A DNA stretch of 64,000 bases from Alicyclobacillus acidocaldarius subsp. acidocaldarius Tc-4-1 (GCF_000219875.1 NC_017167.1:2379361-2443360); one strand, 5' to 3'; shown: positions 37,145-49,573, counted from the stretch's first letter. Made by a program: numbers and translations. Notes: generated from the letters alone by a model not told the origin.

Positions 37145-38604
37145 TGCGCAATCACCTCCTCCGATGCTTCCTCCCTTGTTAGATGCGCGACGATCTCGCC
37201 CTCCCTCATGACGAGGATGCGGTCGGCAAGCGTCAGTACCTCGGGCAATTCGGACGACACCATGAGAATGGCGAGCCCCTTGCGTCTCAGCTCATGAAGG
37301 AGCTGATAAATTTCAAATTTGGCCGCGACGTCCACTCCCCGTGTCGGTTCGTCGATCATCAGGATCTCACTTTCCGCGGCAAGCCATCGCGCGAGCATGA
37401 CCTTCTGCTGGTTTCCACCGGAAAGCGTCGCAACTCGTTCGGACGATCTCGACATTTTGATTCGCAATCGTTGTCCGTATAAGTCTGCGAGCGCTTCCGT
37501 ACGGCGACCACGATACCACACGGGACCACTCACGCGTGGGTACGACGCTAATGCCACGTTGTGTGCAATCGCATGCTCCAGTACGAGTCCCTGAGCCTTT
37601 CGGTCCTCTGGAAGAAACCCAATTCCTAAGCGGATGGCGTCCGCAGGTCCACGGATGTTTGTCCGGCGGCCGCGCACCCAGACCTCTCCCGCGTCGACGG
37701 GATCGACGCCGAAGATGGCTCGCAAAACCTCCGTTCGGCCCGAGCCCACCATACCAGCGAGTGCGACAATCTCTCCTCGGTGGACATCAAACGTCACATG
37801 GCGAAACACGCCCTGGCGTGTAAGCCCTTTCACCGAAAGCAGCGGTTCACCTCGCTCCACGGTCTCGAACTCCGTTTGGTGCACTTCTCGCCCGACCATC
37901 AGTTGAATCCACGTGTCCCGATCCGACGCTTTTGCATCGAGCGTGTCGATGGTTCTTCCGTCTCGCATGATGGTGACACGGTCCCCAATGCGTGGAATCT
38001 CATTCAAGCGATGCGAGATGTAGATGATGGACATCCCGCCTTGTTTGAGTCTACCAATGATTTCAAACAGGCGATCCACCTCTCGCTCACTGAGCGATGC
38101 GGTGGGTTCGTCCATGACGAGAATATCTGGACTGCGGCGCACCATTTTGGCGATCTCGACGAGTTGCTGAGCTGCAATCCCAAGCTGGCCCACCGGGACA
38201 CGGGGGTCGATCCGAAGCCCGAGGTCTGCCAGCAGCTGTTCGGCCATCTCTTCCATCTGTCGCTTGCGGAGCCACCCAGCCCGGCACTGTTCATCACCGA
38301 GGAACACATTCTCCGCGACGGACTGCTGGGGACACAGCTGAAGTTCCTGGTGGATGACCGCGACGCCCGCGCGCAATGCGTCCAGAGCCGACTGTGGGCG
38401 GTAGGGCTCTCCTCGGAGCCATATCTGCCCTGAATCCGGCCTATACACCCCCCCGATGATGTTCATAAGCGTGGACTTCCCGGCGCCGTTCTCGCCCAAG
38501 AGCACATGGACTTCGCCTTTGCGCAAGTCGAATCGGGCACCGTCGAGTGCTTTCACGCCAGGGAACTGTTTCGATACGCCTTCCACTCGCAGGATCTCCT
38601 CCAC
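37117..38604 (-). CDS. Sugar ABC transporter ATPase, two fused ATPase domains (RbsA-like)
   Basis: 495 residues from GTG 38604 (VEEILRVEGVSK), chosen for its AAGGAGG site. First ATPase domain: Walker A GENGAGKST, LGIAAQQLVEIAKM in the signature position, Walker B LVMDEPTASLS. Second: degenerate Walker A GMVGSGRTE, signature LSGGNQQKVMLARWL, Walker B LMIDEPTRGVD. This is the normal RbsA/MglA pattern. First gene of the sugar transport operon. Confidence 0.93.
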   Translation of the reverse strand: MEEILRVEGVSKQFPGVKALDGARFDLRKGEVHVLLGENGAGKSTLMNIIGGVYRPDSGQIWLRGEPYRPQSALDALRAGVAVIHQELQLCPQQSVAENVFLGDEQCRAGWLRKRQMEEMAEQLLADLGLRIDPRVPVGQLGIAAQQLVEIAKMVRRSPDILVMDEPTASLSEREVDRLFEIIGRLKQGGMSIIYISHRLNEIPRIGDRVTIMRDGRTIDTLDAKASDRDTWIQLMVGREVHQTEFETVERGEPLLSVKGLTRQGVFRHVTFDVHRGEIVALAGMVGSGRTEVLRAIFGVDPVDAGEVWVRGRRTNIRGPADAIRLGIGFLPEDRKAQGLVLEHAIAHNVALASYPRVSGPVWYRGRRTEALADLYGQRLRIKMSRSSERVATLSGGNQQKVMLARWLAAESEILMIDEPTRGVDVAAKFEIYQLLHELRRKGLAILMVSSELPEVLTLADRILVMREGEIVAHLTREEASEEVIAQWAMAGSRP

Positions 38605-38706
38605 CCTCACTCCCCTCCTTGTACGTACATCTCGATTGTAACGAGGGCAGATATCGTGCGCAGCGAGCAATCTTTTGATCTTTGATGGGCGATCTTGCAC
38701 ACCAGC

Positions 38707-39489
38707 TTACTTACCCGAATCCTTCCACGCCTCAAGCGCCATCTCCAACACGACCGGGCAGTGATCGCTCCCGAGGACGTGATCGTCGATGCGAGCGTCG
38801 AGGATGCAATCCCGCAGCCTCTCGCTGACCAGGAAATAGTCGATCCGCCATCCGATGTTCCGCTCCCTCACACGTGGCATGTTCGACCACCACGTGTATT
38901 TGTCCGTCACGTCCGGATACAGCGCGCGAAAGGTGTCGACAAACCCTGCGTCGAGAAGTTCGGTCATCTTGGCCCGTTCTTCGTCGGTGAATCCCGAGTT
39001 GCCGCGATTTGATTTCGCGTTTTTGATGTCGATCTCCTGATGCGCCACGTTGAGATCCCCGCACGCGATAACGGGTTTCTCTCGGTCCAGCGCACAGAGA
39101 TACGCGCGAAACGCGTCTTCCCATTCCAGGCGATACGGCAGGCGCGACAGGTCCCGCTTCGCGTTTGGCGTGTACACCGTCACCACGTAAAACGACGGGA
39201 ATTCGAGCGTGATGATCCGGCCCTCCGGATCGACGCCGTTGCCGAACCCGTAGCGAACGTCGAGCGGCGGCATGCGCGTGAACACGGCCGTGCCGGAGTA
39301 GCCCTTTCGCTCTGCATAGTTCCAGAATTGCTGGTATGCCTCGCCGATGGGAAGCTGGATCTGTCCCGCCTGCAGCTTCGTCTCCTGCACGCAAAACACG
39401 TCGGCATCGACGGACTCGAAATACGGAAGAAATGCGCCCTTGTTCACGCAGGCGCGAAGCCCATTCACGTTCCACGATACGAACTTCAA
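38707..39489 (-). CDS. Exodeoxyribonuclease III
   Basis: 260 residues of the ExoA/Xth AP-endonuclease family, acting in base-excision repair. Motifs: FVSWNVNGLRA, FCVQETKLQAGQ (metal-binding Glu), GDLNVAHQEIDIKN, GWRIDYFLVS, LGSDHCPV (catalytic Asp-His). The start is probably TTG 39489 with GAGGAGG 6 bases upstream; no ATG is near. Single gene, downstream of the S41 remnant. Confidence 0.92.
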   Translation of the reverse strand: MKFVSWNVNGLRACVNKGAFLPYFESVDADVFCVQETKLQAGQIQLPIGEAYQQFWNYAERKGYSGTAVFTRMPPLDVRYGFGNGVDPEGRIITLEFPSFYVVTVYTPNAKRDLSRLPYRLEWEDAFRAYLCALDREKPVIACGDLNVAHQEIDIKNAKSNRGNSGFTDEERAKMTELLDAGFVDTFRALYPDVTDKYTWWSNMPRVRERNIGWRIDYFLVSERLRDCILDARIDDHVLGSDHCPVVLEMALEAWKDSGK

Positions 39490-39511
39490 CGTCGTCCTCC
39501 TCACCAGATCC

Positions 39512-40220
39512 TCAATCGTCGCTCGCAAGAAGTTCGAGGGCTAGCTCCAATGCCGGATCGCGCCCCGAAGACAGGTCCTCGAGCGACACGTCCACAGACA
39601 CATCGGGCCACAGACCAACGTTTTCGAGAATGGCGCCGACGCCCATGCTGAAGCCGGCGCGCTGACAGGTGATGGGTTGCCCGGTCGACCCGGACGTCGT
39701 TTCTCCCAACACGATGGCGCATTTCGTCACGAGGAGCGGCATCACGAAGTCCTCAGCCGCAGACGCGGTCGCGCGATCCACCAGAACGGCCAATCGCCCT
39801 CGGAACACAGGTTCCTCCGGTTGCTCATACAGCGGGTCGCCACACGGCACCGCTGCCGTCCGGCCGAATGGAGAACTCCCCCTCTCCCCCGGATCTTCGC
39901 CACAGAAAGCCCACATCAGCAGCGAACTCCGTCCACCACGGCCACGGCCTCTCCATCAAGGCCCGAAGGAGCTTTGTGGGCGTCGCTCCTCCAGTATTGC
40001 CCCGGACGTCCACCACGAGGGCGTCTGCGTTCGACACGCGCGTCACCCACGCCACAGCAGCCTCTTCGTATGCGGGATCTGCAAAGCTTGGCACGCGAAG
40101 ATATGCGACGCCATCCGGCACGAGCCGCCGCCCTTCCGGCGTCTCCTTGTACGAATCAGGGAGCATTCGAGGGATCGTGACGGTGCGCCTGCGCAGGCCG
40201 TCGTCAAATTCGAGGGCCCT
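39512..40220 (-). pseudogene. S41-family peptidase remnant
   Basis: Two overlapping frames together make the catalytic half of an S41 (C-terminal-processing-type) peptidase: first VPDGVAYLRVPSFADP and VDVRGNTGGATPTKLLRAL, then, after a shift near 39850-39870, FRGRLAVLVDRATASAAEDF with the presumed catalytic Ser and GETTSGSTGQP. The coding similarity starts abruptly at about 40220 behind a stop codon, so the N-terminal half is missing. Both the truncation and the frameshift say it is dead. It sits between exonuclease III and the gapA terminator. Confidence 0.75.
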
Positions 40221-40297
40221 TCATCTTCATATCAAGTTCGTTCAGGCCCCTCGGAACCCCTCCTACCTGAGATCCGTCCCAAAGGCCAAATGTAAGG

Positions 40298-40341
40298 AAA
40301 AAACCCGCGCCCAGAGTGCCAGTTGGCACTATGGGCGCGGG
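40298..40341 (-). terminator. Rho-independent terminator of gapA
   Basis: Long stem CCCGCGCCCA...TGCCA with TGGCA...TGGGCGCGGG (40304-40341), followed on the minus strand by TTTTTTCC. It ends the transcript just after gapA, so the usual pgk-tpi-pgm-eno genes do not follow here. Confidence 0.88.
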
Positions 40342-40358
40342 CTCGTGCTTCGCGAGCG

Positions 40359-42414
<2,056 letters not shown>

Positions 42415-42492
42415 GCCACTTCTCCTCATCGTCACTGGTCGGTCGTGTCGCCACAACGCCTATCGTCGGGGAGGATCCGGCGGAACAAAAGG

Positions 42493-42529
42493 GACACTTT
42501 TCGTCCCGTAGGATCCTCATACCGTCCCA
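42493..42529 (-). promoter_or_regulatory. CggR operator
   Basis: The minus strand contains CGGGAC-N6-TGTC (42508-42493), an exact match to the half-operator known for B. subtilis CggR, preceded upstream by a second GGGAC (42528-42524) with a degenerate partner. It sits between the promoter region and cggR, where a repressor would block transcription. Confidence 0.7.
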
Positions 42530-42581
42530 TCGTTTTCAGTGTAGCGCGTTTGCAGCGCAGGCGCAATGCGTCTCGGCCCGT

Positions 42582-43544
42582 TCATATCTTGCGCAGATGG
42601 ACCTCCTGTACGCGGTGGTGCGCGCCTTTGGCCAGGATCAGATCCGCCCGGGACTTCGTCGGCGCAATGTTTTCGCGCAAGTTCTTCGCGTTGATCTCCT
42701 CCCAGATGCGCAACGCGGTTGCCACGGCTTCCTCATCGGACAAATCCGCGTAACGCCGGAAATAGGACTTGGGATCGCGGAACGCCGTCTCCCGCAGCTT
42801 CAAAAACCGGTCGACGTACCAGCCGCGGATGAGGTCTTCTGGCGCATCCACGTAGATGGAGAAGTCAAAGAAGTCGGAGACGAAAATGGTCATCGGGCGC
42901 CCGCTCGAAGACATGCGCGTCTGAAGCACATTCAACCCCTCGAGAATCAGGATGTCGGGCTGCTCCACGACGATGCTCTCCCCGCGCACAATGTCGTACT
43001 CGATGTGGGAGTAGACGGGCGCCTCGACGCGCGGTTTGCCGGATTTGATGTCCGCCAGAAATCGAATCAACCGCCGCGTGTCGTAGCTCTCTGGAAAGCC
43101 CTTTCTTTGCATCAAGCCTCGCCGTTCGAGTTCAGCGTTCGGATAGAGGAAGCCGTCGGTGGTGACGAGATCGACCTTCGGATGGTTCGGCCAGCGCGAC
43201 AAGAGCGCCTGGATGATGCGGGCGGTCGTGCTCTTGCCGACGGCGACGCTGCCCGCGATGCCGATGATGTAGGGGACCTTGCGCGACTGATGGCCCAAAA
43301 ACGCGTGAGTGGCCTCGTAGAGATTCTGCGTCGCGGCCACATACAGGTTGAGGAGCCTGGAAAGGGGCAGATAAACCTCCTCGACCTCCTCCAGGGACAC
43401 GCGTTCGTTCAAGCCGTGAAGCTGGGCGAGATCGTCCTCGGAGAGAAGGAGCGGGGTGGAGTCGCGCAGTCGGCTCCACTCCTCGCGCGAAAGAGTCAAA
43501 AAGGGAGAAAAGCGCTCGCTGGCCTGTGCCTGATTCTGCATCAT
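42582..43544 (-). CDS. coaA: Pantothenate kinase, type I (CoaA)
   Basis: 320 residues from ATG 43544 ([18 protein letters not shown]). Phosphorylates pantothenate, the first step of CoA synthesis. Close to E. coli CoaA throughout: P-loop [74 protein letters not shown]. The gap upstream has a TATACT -10 at 43634-43629 with a poor -35, and a small GC hairpin in the leader (43601-43621). Confidence 0.94.
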   Translation of the reverse strand: MMQNQAQASERFSPFLTLSREEWSRLRDSTPLLLSEDDLAQLHGLNERVSLEEVEEVYLPLSRLLNLYVAATQNLYEATHAFLGHQSRKVPYIIGIAGSVAVGKSTTARIIQALLSRWPNHPKVDLVTTDGFLYPNAELERRGLMQRKGFPESYDTRRLIRFLADIKSGKPRVEAPVYSHIEYDIVRGESIVVEQPDILILEGLNVLQTRMSSSGRPMTIFVSDFFDFSIYVDAPEDLIRGWYVDRFLKLRETAFRDPKSYFRRYADLSDEEAVATALRIWEEINAKNLRENIAPTKSRADLILAKGAHHRVQEVHLRKI

Positions 43545-43751
43545 TCGCCCCCCGCAATCTGTCTCGAAGCGGATGGATGAGTCCGTCATGAACGCATAAA
43601 GCCCGGCCTGACTCGCCGGGCCAACGACAGTATACAATGTTCAATCCGTCAAAGAAAAGGAATGCTGTACAGTCGTGCGTATCCAGTTCACGTAGTTAAA
43701 GTCTCAAGTCGTGGTGTAGAATCTGTCTTCTACGCTCCGTGCGGCCAAACG

Positions 43752-45581
43752 TCATCCTTCCATCATGCTTCGATACTGCGCCTGCACGAGCTTGTAGTAG
43801 GCGCCGCGGCGGCGCATGAGATCGTCGTGCCGGCCGCGTTCGACGATGCGACCGCCGTCAAACACGAGAATTTGATCCGCCTCGCGAATGGTGGACAGCC
43901 GGTGCGCGACGACGAACGAAGTACGCCCTTCGAGGAGGACCTTGAGCGCCCGCTGAATGAGGTGCTCCGTGTATGTGTCAATGCTCGCCGTGGCCTCGTC
44001 GAGAATGAGAATCCTGGGATCCGCGAGGATGGCGCGCGCAAACGAGATGAGCTGGCGCTGCCCCTGGGACAACCGCGTCCCGCGCTCCTGCACCTCGGTG
44101 AAGTAACCGTCCGGGAGGCGGCGGATGAACTCATCCGCGTACACGGCCTTCGCCGCTGCAATACACTCTTCGTCCGTCGCATTCGGCCGGCCGTAGCGGA
44201 TGTTGTCTATGAGCGAGCCCGAGAAGAGGAACGTCTCCTGCAGCACCATGCCCATCTGCCGACGAAGGCTGCCCAGTGAAACGGAGCGGAGGTCGTGCCC
44301 GTCGATGCGGATCTCGCCCGAGGTCGGATCGTAGAAGCGGGCGAGCAGATTGACGACCGTCGATTTTCCAGCGCCGGTGTGGCCGACGAGCGCGATGGTC
44401 TCCCCCGGGCGTGCGACGAACGAGACGTCCTCAATGGCCAGGCGCGAGGGCTGGTAGGCGAAGGTGACGTGACAGAATTCCACGTGCCCCCGGACAGGCG
44501 GTAACTCACGCACGACGCCGCGGTCCGTCACTGTCGGCCGGGTGTCGAGGTATTGAAAAATGCGCTCCGACGACGCCATTGCGACGAGCACCTGGTTGTA
44601 CAGTTGCCCGAGCTGACTGATGGGCGTCCAAAAGCTGCCCAGATAGTTCGCGAACGCGACGAGAAGCCCGACGGTGACCACGCCCGTGTGCACGAGATGA
44701 ACGCCGTACCAGAACAGAAGTGCCGTTCCGAGGGCACCGGTGAGGTCCACCAGCGGGCCAAACGGGATGCTGAACCGCTGCGCTCTCAGAAAGGTCCGCA
44801 TGTAATCGCGGTTCATGTCCTCGAAGAAGGTCTGATTTTCATCTGCGCGGACGTACGCCTCCGTGACCCGCATGCCCTGAATGGCTTCCGCCAAGTGCGC
44901 GTTCAGGCGGCTCAGGCGCAGGCGGACCTGTTGCCAGGCGCGTCGAATTTGCACAGTCAGCCGCAGCGACAGGACGAACATGAACGGCACAACGACCAGC
45001 GCGACTGTCGCGAGCCGCCAGTTGAGCGAGAACATGATGGCGATGATGCCTATTAACGTGAACACGTTCGTGATCGAATTGATGACGCCGTTGGTGAACA
45101 GATCCTGGAGCGAGTTCACGTCGTTCAAGATGCGGACCAGGATGGAGCCCGCGGGGCGCGCGTCAAAGAAGTCGGATGAGAGCCCCTGCACGTGGACGAA
45201 CAGCTCGTCGCGCAGGCGTTGAATGACGCGTTGCCCGAGGCGATTGGTGAGGTCAATCCGGCAGAACGACGCGGCGAAGTTGAGGAGATAGAGCGCGACG
45301 AGCGCCGCCGCGTACTCGAACAGCAGGTGCGAATGGCGATGGCCGACGAGCGCGTCGACCGCTCGCCCCACCAGATACGGCGCGAGCAGCGTCACGACGA
45401 GATTGCCGCCCGTCGCGAGGAGCGCCAACGCAATGAGCTTCGGATAGGGCCGCATGTAGGAGGCGAGCCGCAGAATGAGCGACAGCTGCAGCTTTTTCTC
45501 GAGCGCCTCATCGTCTCGATAGATGAACGGCGCGCGGAGGAGCGCCTCGGCGTTATCCTGGACTTCCTGCGCACGTGCCAT
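43752..45581 (-). CDS. ABC exporter half-transporter, BmrD-like subunit
   Basis: 609 residues from ATG 45581, with GGAAGGAG upstream and one base after its partner's stop. Exporter membrane domain, then ATPase with Walker A GHTGAGKST, signature LSQGQRQL and Walker B LILDEATASID (catalytic Glu present). The partner has LSGGQ and LDD, so this is the consensus-Glu half of a heterodimeric drug or lipid exporter. Confidence 0.9.
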   Translation of the reverse strand: MARAQEVQDNAEALLRAPFIYRDDEALEKKLQLSLILRLASYMRPYPKLIALALLATGGNLVVTLLAPYLVGRAVDALVGHRHSHLLFEYAAALVALYLLNFAASFCRIDLTNRLGQRVIQRLRDELFVHVQGLSSDFFDARPAGSILVRILNDVNSLQDLFTNGVINSITNVFTLIGIIAIMFSLNWRLATVALVVVPFMFVLSLRLTVQIRRAWQQVRLRLSRLNAHLAEAIQGMRVTEAYVRADENQTFFEDMNRDYMRTFLRAQRFSIPFGPLVDLTGALGTALLFWYGVHLVHTGVVTVGLLVAFANYLGSFWTPISQLGQLYNQVLVAMASSERIFQYLDTRPTVTDRGVVRELPPVRGHVEFCHVTFAYQPSRLAIEDVSFVARPGETIALVGHTGAGKSTVVNLLARFYDPTSGEIRIDGHDLRSVSLGSLRRQMGMVLQETFLFSGSLIDNIRYGRPNATDEECIAAAKAVYADEFIRRLPDGYFTEVQERGTRLSQGQRQLISFARAILADPRILILDEATASIDTYTEHLIQRALKVLLEGRTSFVVAHRLSTIREADQILVFDGGRIVERGRHDDLMRRRGAYYKLVQAQYRSMMEG

Positions 45582-45582
45582 C

Positions 45583-47406
45583 TCAACGCTCTCCTTCCGC
45601 CATGCAAGCATTCGTGAACTGGTGCAAAGCCTCGAGATCCCTAAACTGCATGTCGTAGATCTGGCGGTACAGGCCGCCGAGATCGAGCAGTTCCTGGTGT
45701 CGGCCCCGCTCGACGATCCGACCGCCGTCGAGCACGAGGATCTCGTCCGCGTCTTTCACAGCGTTCAGTCGCTGGGCGATGAGAAGCGTCGTGGCGCGCC
45801 CTGCTCGTGCGGCGAGACGCTTCTGTATCACTTCCTCCGTCTCCATGTCGACGGCGCTCGTCGCGTCGTCCAGGATGAGAATGCGAGGCTCGGGCACGAG
45901 CGCGCGGGCGATGGAAACCCGCTGCCGCTGGCCTCCGGAAAGGCCGAGACCCCGCTCGCCCACGAGCGTGAGATACCCGTCAGGCAGCCGATGGATGAAC
46001 TCGGCCGCGTCCGCCACTTCGCTTGCCTCTTGCACCCGGGCCATGTCCGCGTCCGGGCGCCCGTAGGCGATGTTGGCAAAAAGCGTCGTGGAGAAGAGGA
46101 ACGCCTCCTGAAAGACGAAGCCTATTTGCCGCCGCAGGGCCTCCCGCTTCCATTGACGCACGTCGACGCCGTCCACGAGGACCGCGCCTTCGTCCACGTC
46201 CCGGAAGCGGGGAATCAGCGAGACGAGTGTGGACTTGCCGCTTCCCGTGAGGCCGACAATCGCGAGGGTCTGGCCGGGCCGCGCGGTGAACGTGATATCG
46301 CGCAGCACGTATTCACCGCCCAGCTTGACGCTCACGCCGCGAAACTCGACGAGTCCCTCCATCGGACGGTCCACTTCCTCAAGAGAGTCGTCGAGATCGT
46401 CCTCCTGCTCGAGGATCTCGAGGAGGCGGGCGCCGGCGGCGGTGGCTTGGGTCCAGTTGTTCAGGAAGAACCCGAGCTGCGACATGGGCCAGATCATGTA
46501 CCAGATAAGCGAGAGAAAGGCGACGAGATCGCCGAGATTCATGTGGCCCGACATCACGAGCCACCCGCCGACGAGAAGGATGAGCACGACGCCGAGATTC
46601 CCGGTCAGCTCGATGGCGGGAAAGAAGGCGCGCCACAGCCGCGTCGCGCGGATGTTCGCGTCGTAATACGCCTGATTGCGCTCCCGGAATTTGTCGATCT
46701 CGTGCGCCTCGCGCGCGAAGGACTTCACGGTGCGAACGCCCATGAGGCTCTCTTGGACGCCCGAATTCAGCCTGCCCAGCGTTTCGCGGATGGCCATGAA
46801 GACGGGGCCAATCTTCTTGTCGAAGCGGATGGCCGTCGCGGCGAGCACGGGAACGACGATGGAGAGAAGAAGAGCCAGCCGGACGTCGAGCGTGAGCATC
46901 ATGCCGATGCTGAACACGATGGTCAGGAATAAGTTCACAAGGTTGTTGATGCCAAACGCGAAAAACATGCGGAAGGCGTCGAGATCGGCCGTGAGGCGAG
47001 ACATGAGGTCGCCCGTGTGGAACTCGTCGTAAAACCGAAATGGCAGGTGGTTGAGCTTGCGGTACAGCTCGTTGCGCAGATCGAAGGCTGTGCGCGCGCC
47101 GAACACCTGCGCCAGGTACGCCTGCGTGAAGTTGCAGACGCCCTTGACGAGGGACGCGAGGAGGATGGCCCCGGCGAGCGGGAGCAGCAGATCCTCGCGG
47201 CGCCCGAGGATCACGCGATTCACAATGGCCTTCAGGAGATAGGGATACGCGAGCTGCAACAGGGCCGTCAAGACGAGGAAGCCGAGGCTCACCCAAAGGA
47301 GCGACAGGTACGGCCGATAAAAGCGAGATAATCGTCGGTACACGCCAGCCAAGACAGGTCTCTCCCCTTTTCGCGGCCGGAGCCGGATCAGTCGCACGCC
47401 AGACAT
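45583..47406 (-). CDS. ABC exporter half-transporter, BmrC-like subunit
   Basis: 607 residues. Six-helix exporter domain, Walker A GLTGSGKST, signature LSGGQRQR, and Walker B LILDDATSAVD with Asp in place of the catalytic Glu. This is the second such pair in the window (the first is at 8502-12016), and gene order is the same: Asp-type first, Glu-type second. Start ATG 47406. Confidence 0.9.
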   Translation of the reverse strand: MSGVRLIRLRPRKGERPVLAGVYRRLSRFYRPYLSLLWVSLGFLVLTALLQLAYPYLLKAIVNRVILGRREDLLLPLAGAILLASLVKGVCNFTQAYLAQVFGARTAFDLRNELYRKLNHLPFRFYDEFHTGDLMSRLTADLDAFRMFFAFGINNLVNLFLTIVFSIGMMLTLDVRLALLLSIVVPVLAATAIRFDKKIGPVFMAIRETLGRLNSGVQESLMGVRTVKSFAREAHEIDKFRERNQAYYDANIRATRLWRAFFPAIELTGNLGVVLILLVGGWLVMSGHMNLGDLVAFLSLIWYMIWPMSQLGFFLNNWTQATAAGARLLEILEQEDDLDDSLEEVDRPMEGLVEFRGVSVKLGGEYVLRDITFTARPGQTLAIVGLTGSGKSTLVSLIPRFRDVDEGAVLVDGVDVRQWKREALRRQIGFVFQEAFLFSTTLFANIAYGRPDADMARVQEASEVADAAEFIHRLPDGYLTLVGERGLGLSGGQRQRVSIARALVPEPRILILDDATSAVDMETEEVIQKRLAARAGRATTLLIAQRLNAVKDADEILVLDGGRIVERGRHQELLDLGGLYRQIYDMQFRDLEALHQFTNACMAEGER

Positions 47407-47541
47407 TGAATCACAGTCGGCCGCGAAACGGGATGACGAATCTGGTTATCTTTTTCCGAATGTGGCTGGTGCGCAAACACCGCTCGCCAAGACCAAAATC
47501 AACACGTCGTTCCCATCAGAAACGGCAGGATTCACGTGTCA

Positions 47542-48423
47542 TCACGTCGCTCGCTGGCGGAACTCACGAGGCGAGATGCCGTATTTCTGGCGAAAGACGC
47601 GATAGAAATAGGAGTACGAATGAAACCCGCATCGGTCGGCAATCTCCTCGAGGTTCAGGTTGCTGAAGCGCATGCGATCGCACGCCATCTGCAGTCGCAC
47701 ATTTTGCAGGTACTGGACGACGGTCTGACCGTAAGCCTCTTTAAAGATGTGCACGACGCGCGAGACCGAGAGCCCGACGGCGTTGGCGACGTCCGAGAGC
47801 GACAGGTCTTCCGCCGCATGCCGCTCGATATAGGCTCGAATGCGCTCCGCTGCGATAGGGACGGGCGTGGCGCGCTTCGGATCGTAGCCGTATTTGTCAA
47901 ACGTGAGGCACAGCGACCGGAGCAAGTAGTCGCAGAGCTCTTGGTCCGGCTTGCCCGGCCGGCGGTATTCTTCGATGAGCTGGCGCCAGAGATACACGCA
48001 GTTTTCGTGTAGCGCGAGGCGCAAGTGCCGCTTCCTCGGCCGATGGTTCCACCATTCATCGACCCACGGGCCGTTGCAGAACAAGTACAGATCGGTCGAC
48101 AGGTGCTCGCCCGGGCGTTCCCCCTCGTCCGGCTCGATTCGCAGCTCGTACGGTTCCCCTGCCGGAAAGAGGAGCAGGTCCCCTGCGCTGACCACCATCG
48201 ATGCACCGGACGTCGTGACGACCGCATGGCCGTCGAGCTGAAGGCGAAACAGGTAGCAGTCGAGCCCTTGGTGCACCGTCTGCACGAAGGGGGTATCGTG
48301 CTCCGCAAATCCTGCGCCGAGAAGCCAGGCTTCAGGCTCTCGGCTCGCGCGACTCCCTCGAGACACGAAGCCATTCACTCCCATCGCGAGGCCATCTGCC
48401 CACGCAGATCTCGCGTTCTTCAT
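47542..48423 (-). CDS. AraC-family transcriptional regulator with cupin-type sensor
   Basis: 293 residues from ATG 48423 with GAGG 5 bases upstream. The N-terminal part looks like an AraC sugar-binding cupin (ATTSGASMVVSAGDLLLFPA-type strand pattern); the C-terminal pair of HTH motifs reads LSLSDVANAVGLSVSRVVHI and EEIADRCGFHSYSYFYRVFR, ending GISPREFRQ. It lies upstream of the ABC exporter genes on the same strand and could regulate them; target and ligand unknown. Confidence 0.88.
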   Translation of the reverse strand: MKNARSAWADGLAMGVNGFVSRGSRASREPEAWLLGAGFAEHDTPFVQTVHQGLDCYLFRLQLDGHAVVTTSGASMVVSAGDLLLFPAGEPYELRIEPDEGERPGEHLSTDLYLFCNGPWVDEWWNHRPRKRHLRLALHENCVYLWRQLIEEYRRPGKPDQELCDYLLRSLCLTFDKYGYDPKRATPVPIAAERIRAYIERHAAEDLSLSDVANAVGLSVSRVVHIFKEAYGQTVVQYLQNVRLQMACDRMRFSNLNLEEIADRCGFHSYSYFYRVFRQKYGISPREFRQRAT

Positions 48424-48434
48424 GGCATCCTCTA

Positions 48435-48464
48435 TTAGACATCGGGCCTCGCGTCCACTATACT
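48435..48464 (+). promoter_or_regulatory. Candidate promoter for the DUF1641 gene
   Basis: TTAGAC, 18-base spacer, TATACT, about 80 bases upstream of the GTG at 48546. The -35 is a weak match. Confidence 0.35.
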
Positions 48465-48545
48465 GAGCAGTGGAATCGAGAGTCCCAGACAATCACAACC
48501 AAGCACGCAGTTCTACGGTGCAAGGCGCAAGGAGGCTCATCCGTC

Positions 48546-49037
48546 GTGAGTGAGACGCAACAGATGCAAGAGACGCTGGATGTGTCGGACATTCTGCTGG
48601 ATCCGTCCGTTCAACGGTCGTTGAACCACGTGCTCGAACGGTTGCCGCAGATCGCCAAGCTGGTGGAGGCGCTGACGGCCGATGAGCGCACGCTCGAAAG
48701 CCTCACCGCCATCGTCGAACACCTCCCCCAACTCGCGAAGTTGGTCTACCTCGTCAGCCGCGTGTCTCAGGCCGTGGAAGACGTCATCACGGACGGAGAC
48801 TCGCTCGAAGGATTCGGCAAGCTCGCCAAACAAATGGTCGAACCGGCCGTGGGCCCCGCGAAGAAGCTGCTCGATGCGTACAAGGTGGCCAAGGAGCGCG
48901 CCGAACACGACACTACCACGTACAGCGTGTTCAGCCTGCTGAAACTCCTCAAGGAGCCCGTGGTGCAGAAGAACCTCCGCATCGTCTCCGCCATGCTCGA
49001 GGAACTCGGCAAAGACGAGTCCCACGGCCACCATTGA
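48546..49037 (+). CDS. DUF1641 protein
   Basis: 163 residues, helical and highly charged, no membrane segment. DUF1641 pattern: LPQIAKLVEALTADERTLES, LVSRVSQAVEDVITD, GFGKLAKQMVEPAVGPAKKL, and FSLLKLLKEPVVQKNLRI. In other Firmicutes such proteins sit beside formate dehydrogenase or NAD(P)/FAD oxidoreductases; here the neighbour is msrB. GTG start 48546 with AAGGAGG 11 bases upstream. Molecular role unknown. Confidence 0.8.
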   Translation: MSETQQMQETLDVSDILLDPSVQRSLNHVLERLPQIAKLVEALTADERTLESLTAIVEHLPQLAKLVYLVSRVSQAVEDVITDGDSLEGFGKLAKQMVEPAVGPAKKLLDAYKVAKERAEHDTTTYSVFSLLKLLKEPVVQKNLRIVSAMLEELGKDESHGHH

Positions 49038-49103
49038 GCCTGTGGCGATCGCGTCGGACCGTCAAGGCGCGATCGCCCCGCCTGACGAGAGGGAGAGATG
49101 GCC

Positions 49104-49565
49104 ATGAGCGAATCCCAGCGCAAGTGGACCAAAGAGGAGCTGCGAAAGCGCCTGACGCCGCTTCAGTACGCCGTGACCCAAGAAAACGCGACGGAGCCGC
49201 CGTTTCAGAACGAGTACTGGAACCACCACGAGGAGGGCCTGTACGTCGACATCGTGTCCGGGCAACCGCTCTTCTCGTCGAGAGACAAGTTCGACTCCGG
49301 CTGCGGCTGGCCCAGCTTCACGAAGCCCATTTCACAGGACGCCGTGGTGGAACGGCTGGACCTCAGCCACGGCATGATCCGCACCGAGGTCCGCAGCCGC
49401 GACGCAGACGCGCACCTGGGGCACGTGTTTCCCGACGGCCCCATCGACAAGGGCGGTCTCCGCTACTGCATCAACTCGGCGGCGCTCCGCTTTATCCCGA
49501 AGCAGGACCTCGAAAAGGAAGGGTACGGCGAATACCTCACGCTGTTTGAGGACGGCGAGGACTGA
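49104..49565 (+). CDS. msrB: Peptide-methionine (R)-S-oxide reductase
   Basis: 153 residues. Reduces methionine-R-sulfoxide in oxidised proteins. Motifs: [24 protein letters not shown], and the catalytic Cys in [11 protein letters not shown]. No CxxC zinc pairs are present, so it is the zinc-free form. ATG 49104 is preferred because GGGAGAG then has normal spacing; ATG 49098 is also in frame. Confidence 0.94.
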   Translation: MSESQRKWTKEELRKRLTPLQYAVTQENATEPPFQNEYWNHHEEGLYVDIVSGQPLFSSRDKFDSGCGWPSFTKPISQDAVVERLDLSHGMIRTEVRSRDADAHLGHVFPDGPIDKGGLRYCINSAALRFIPKQDLEKEGYGEYLTLFEDGED

Positions 49566-49573
49566 TTCCCCGT

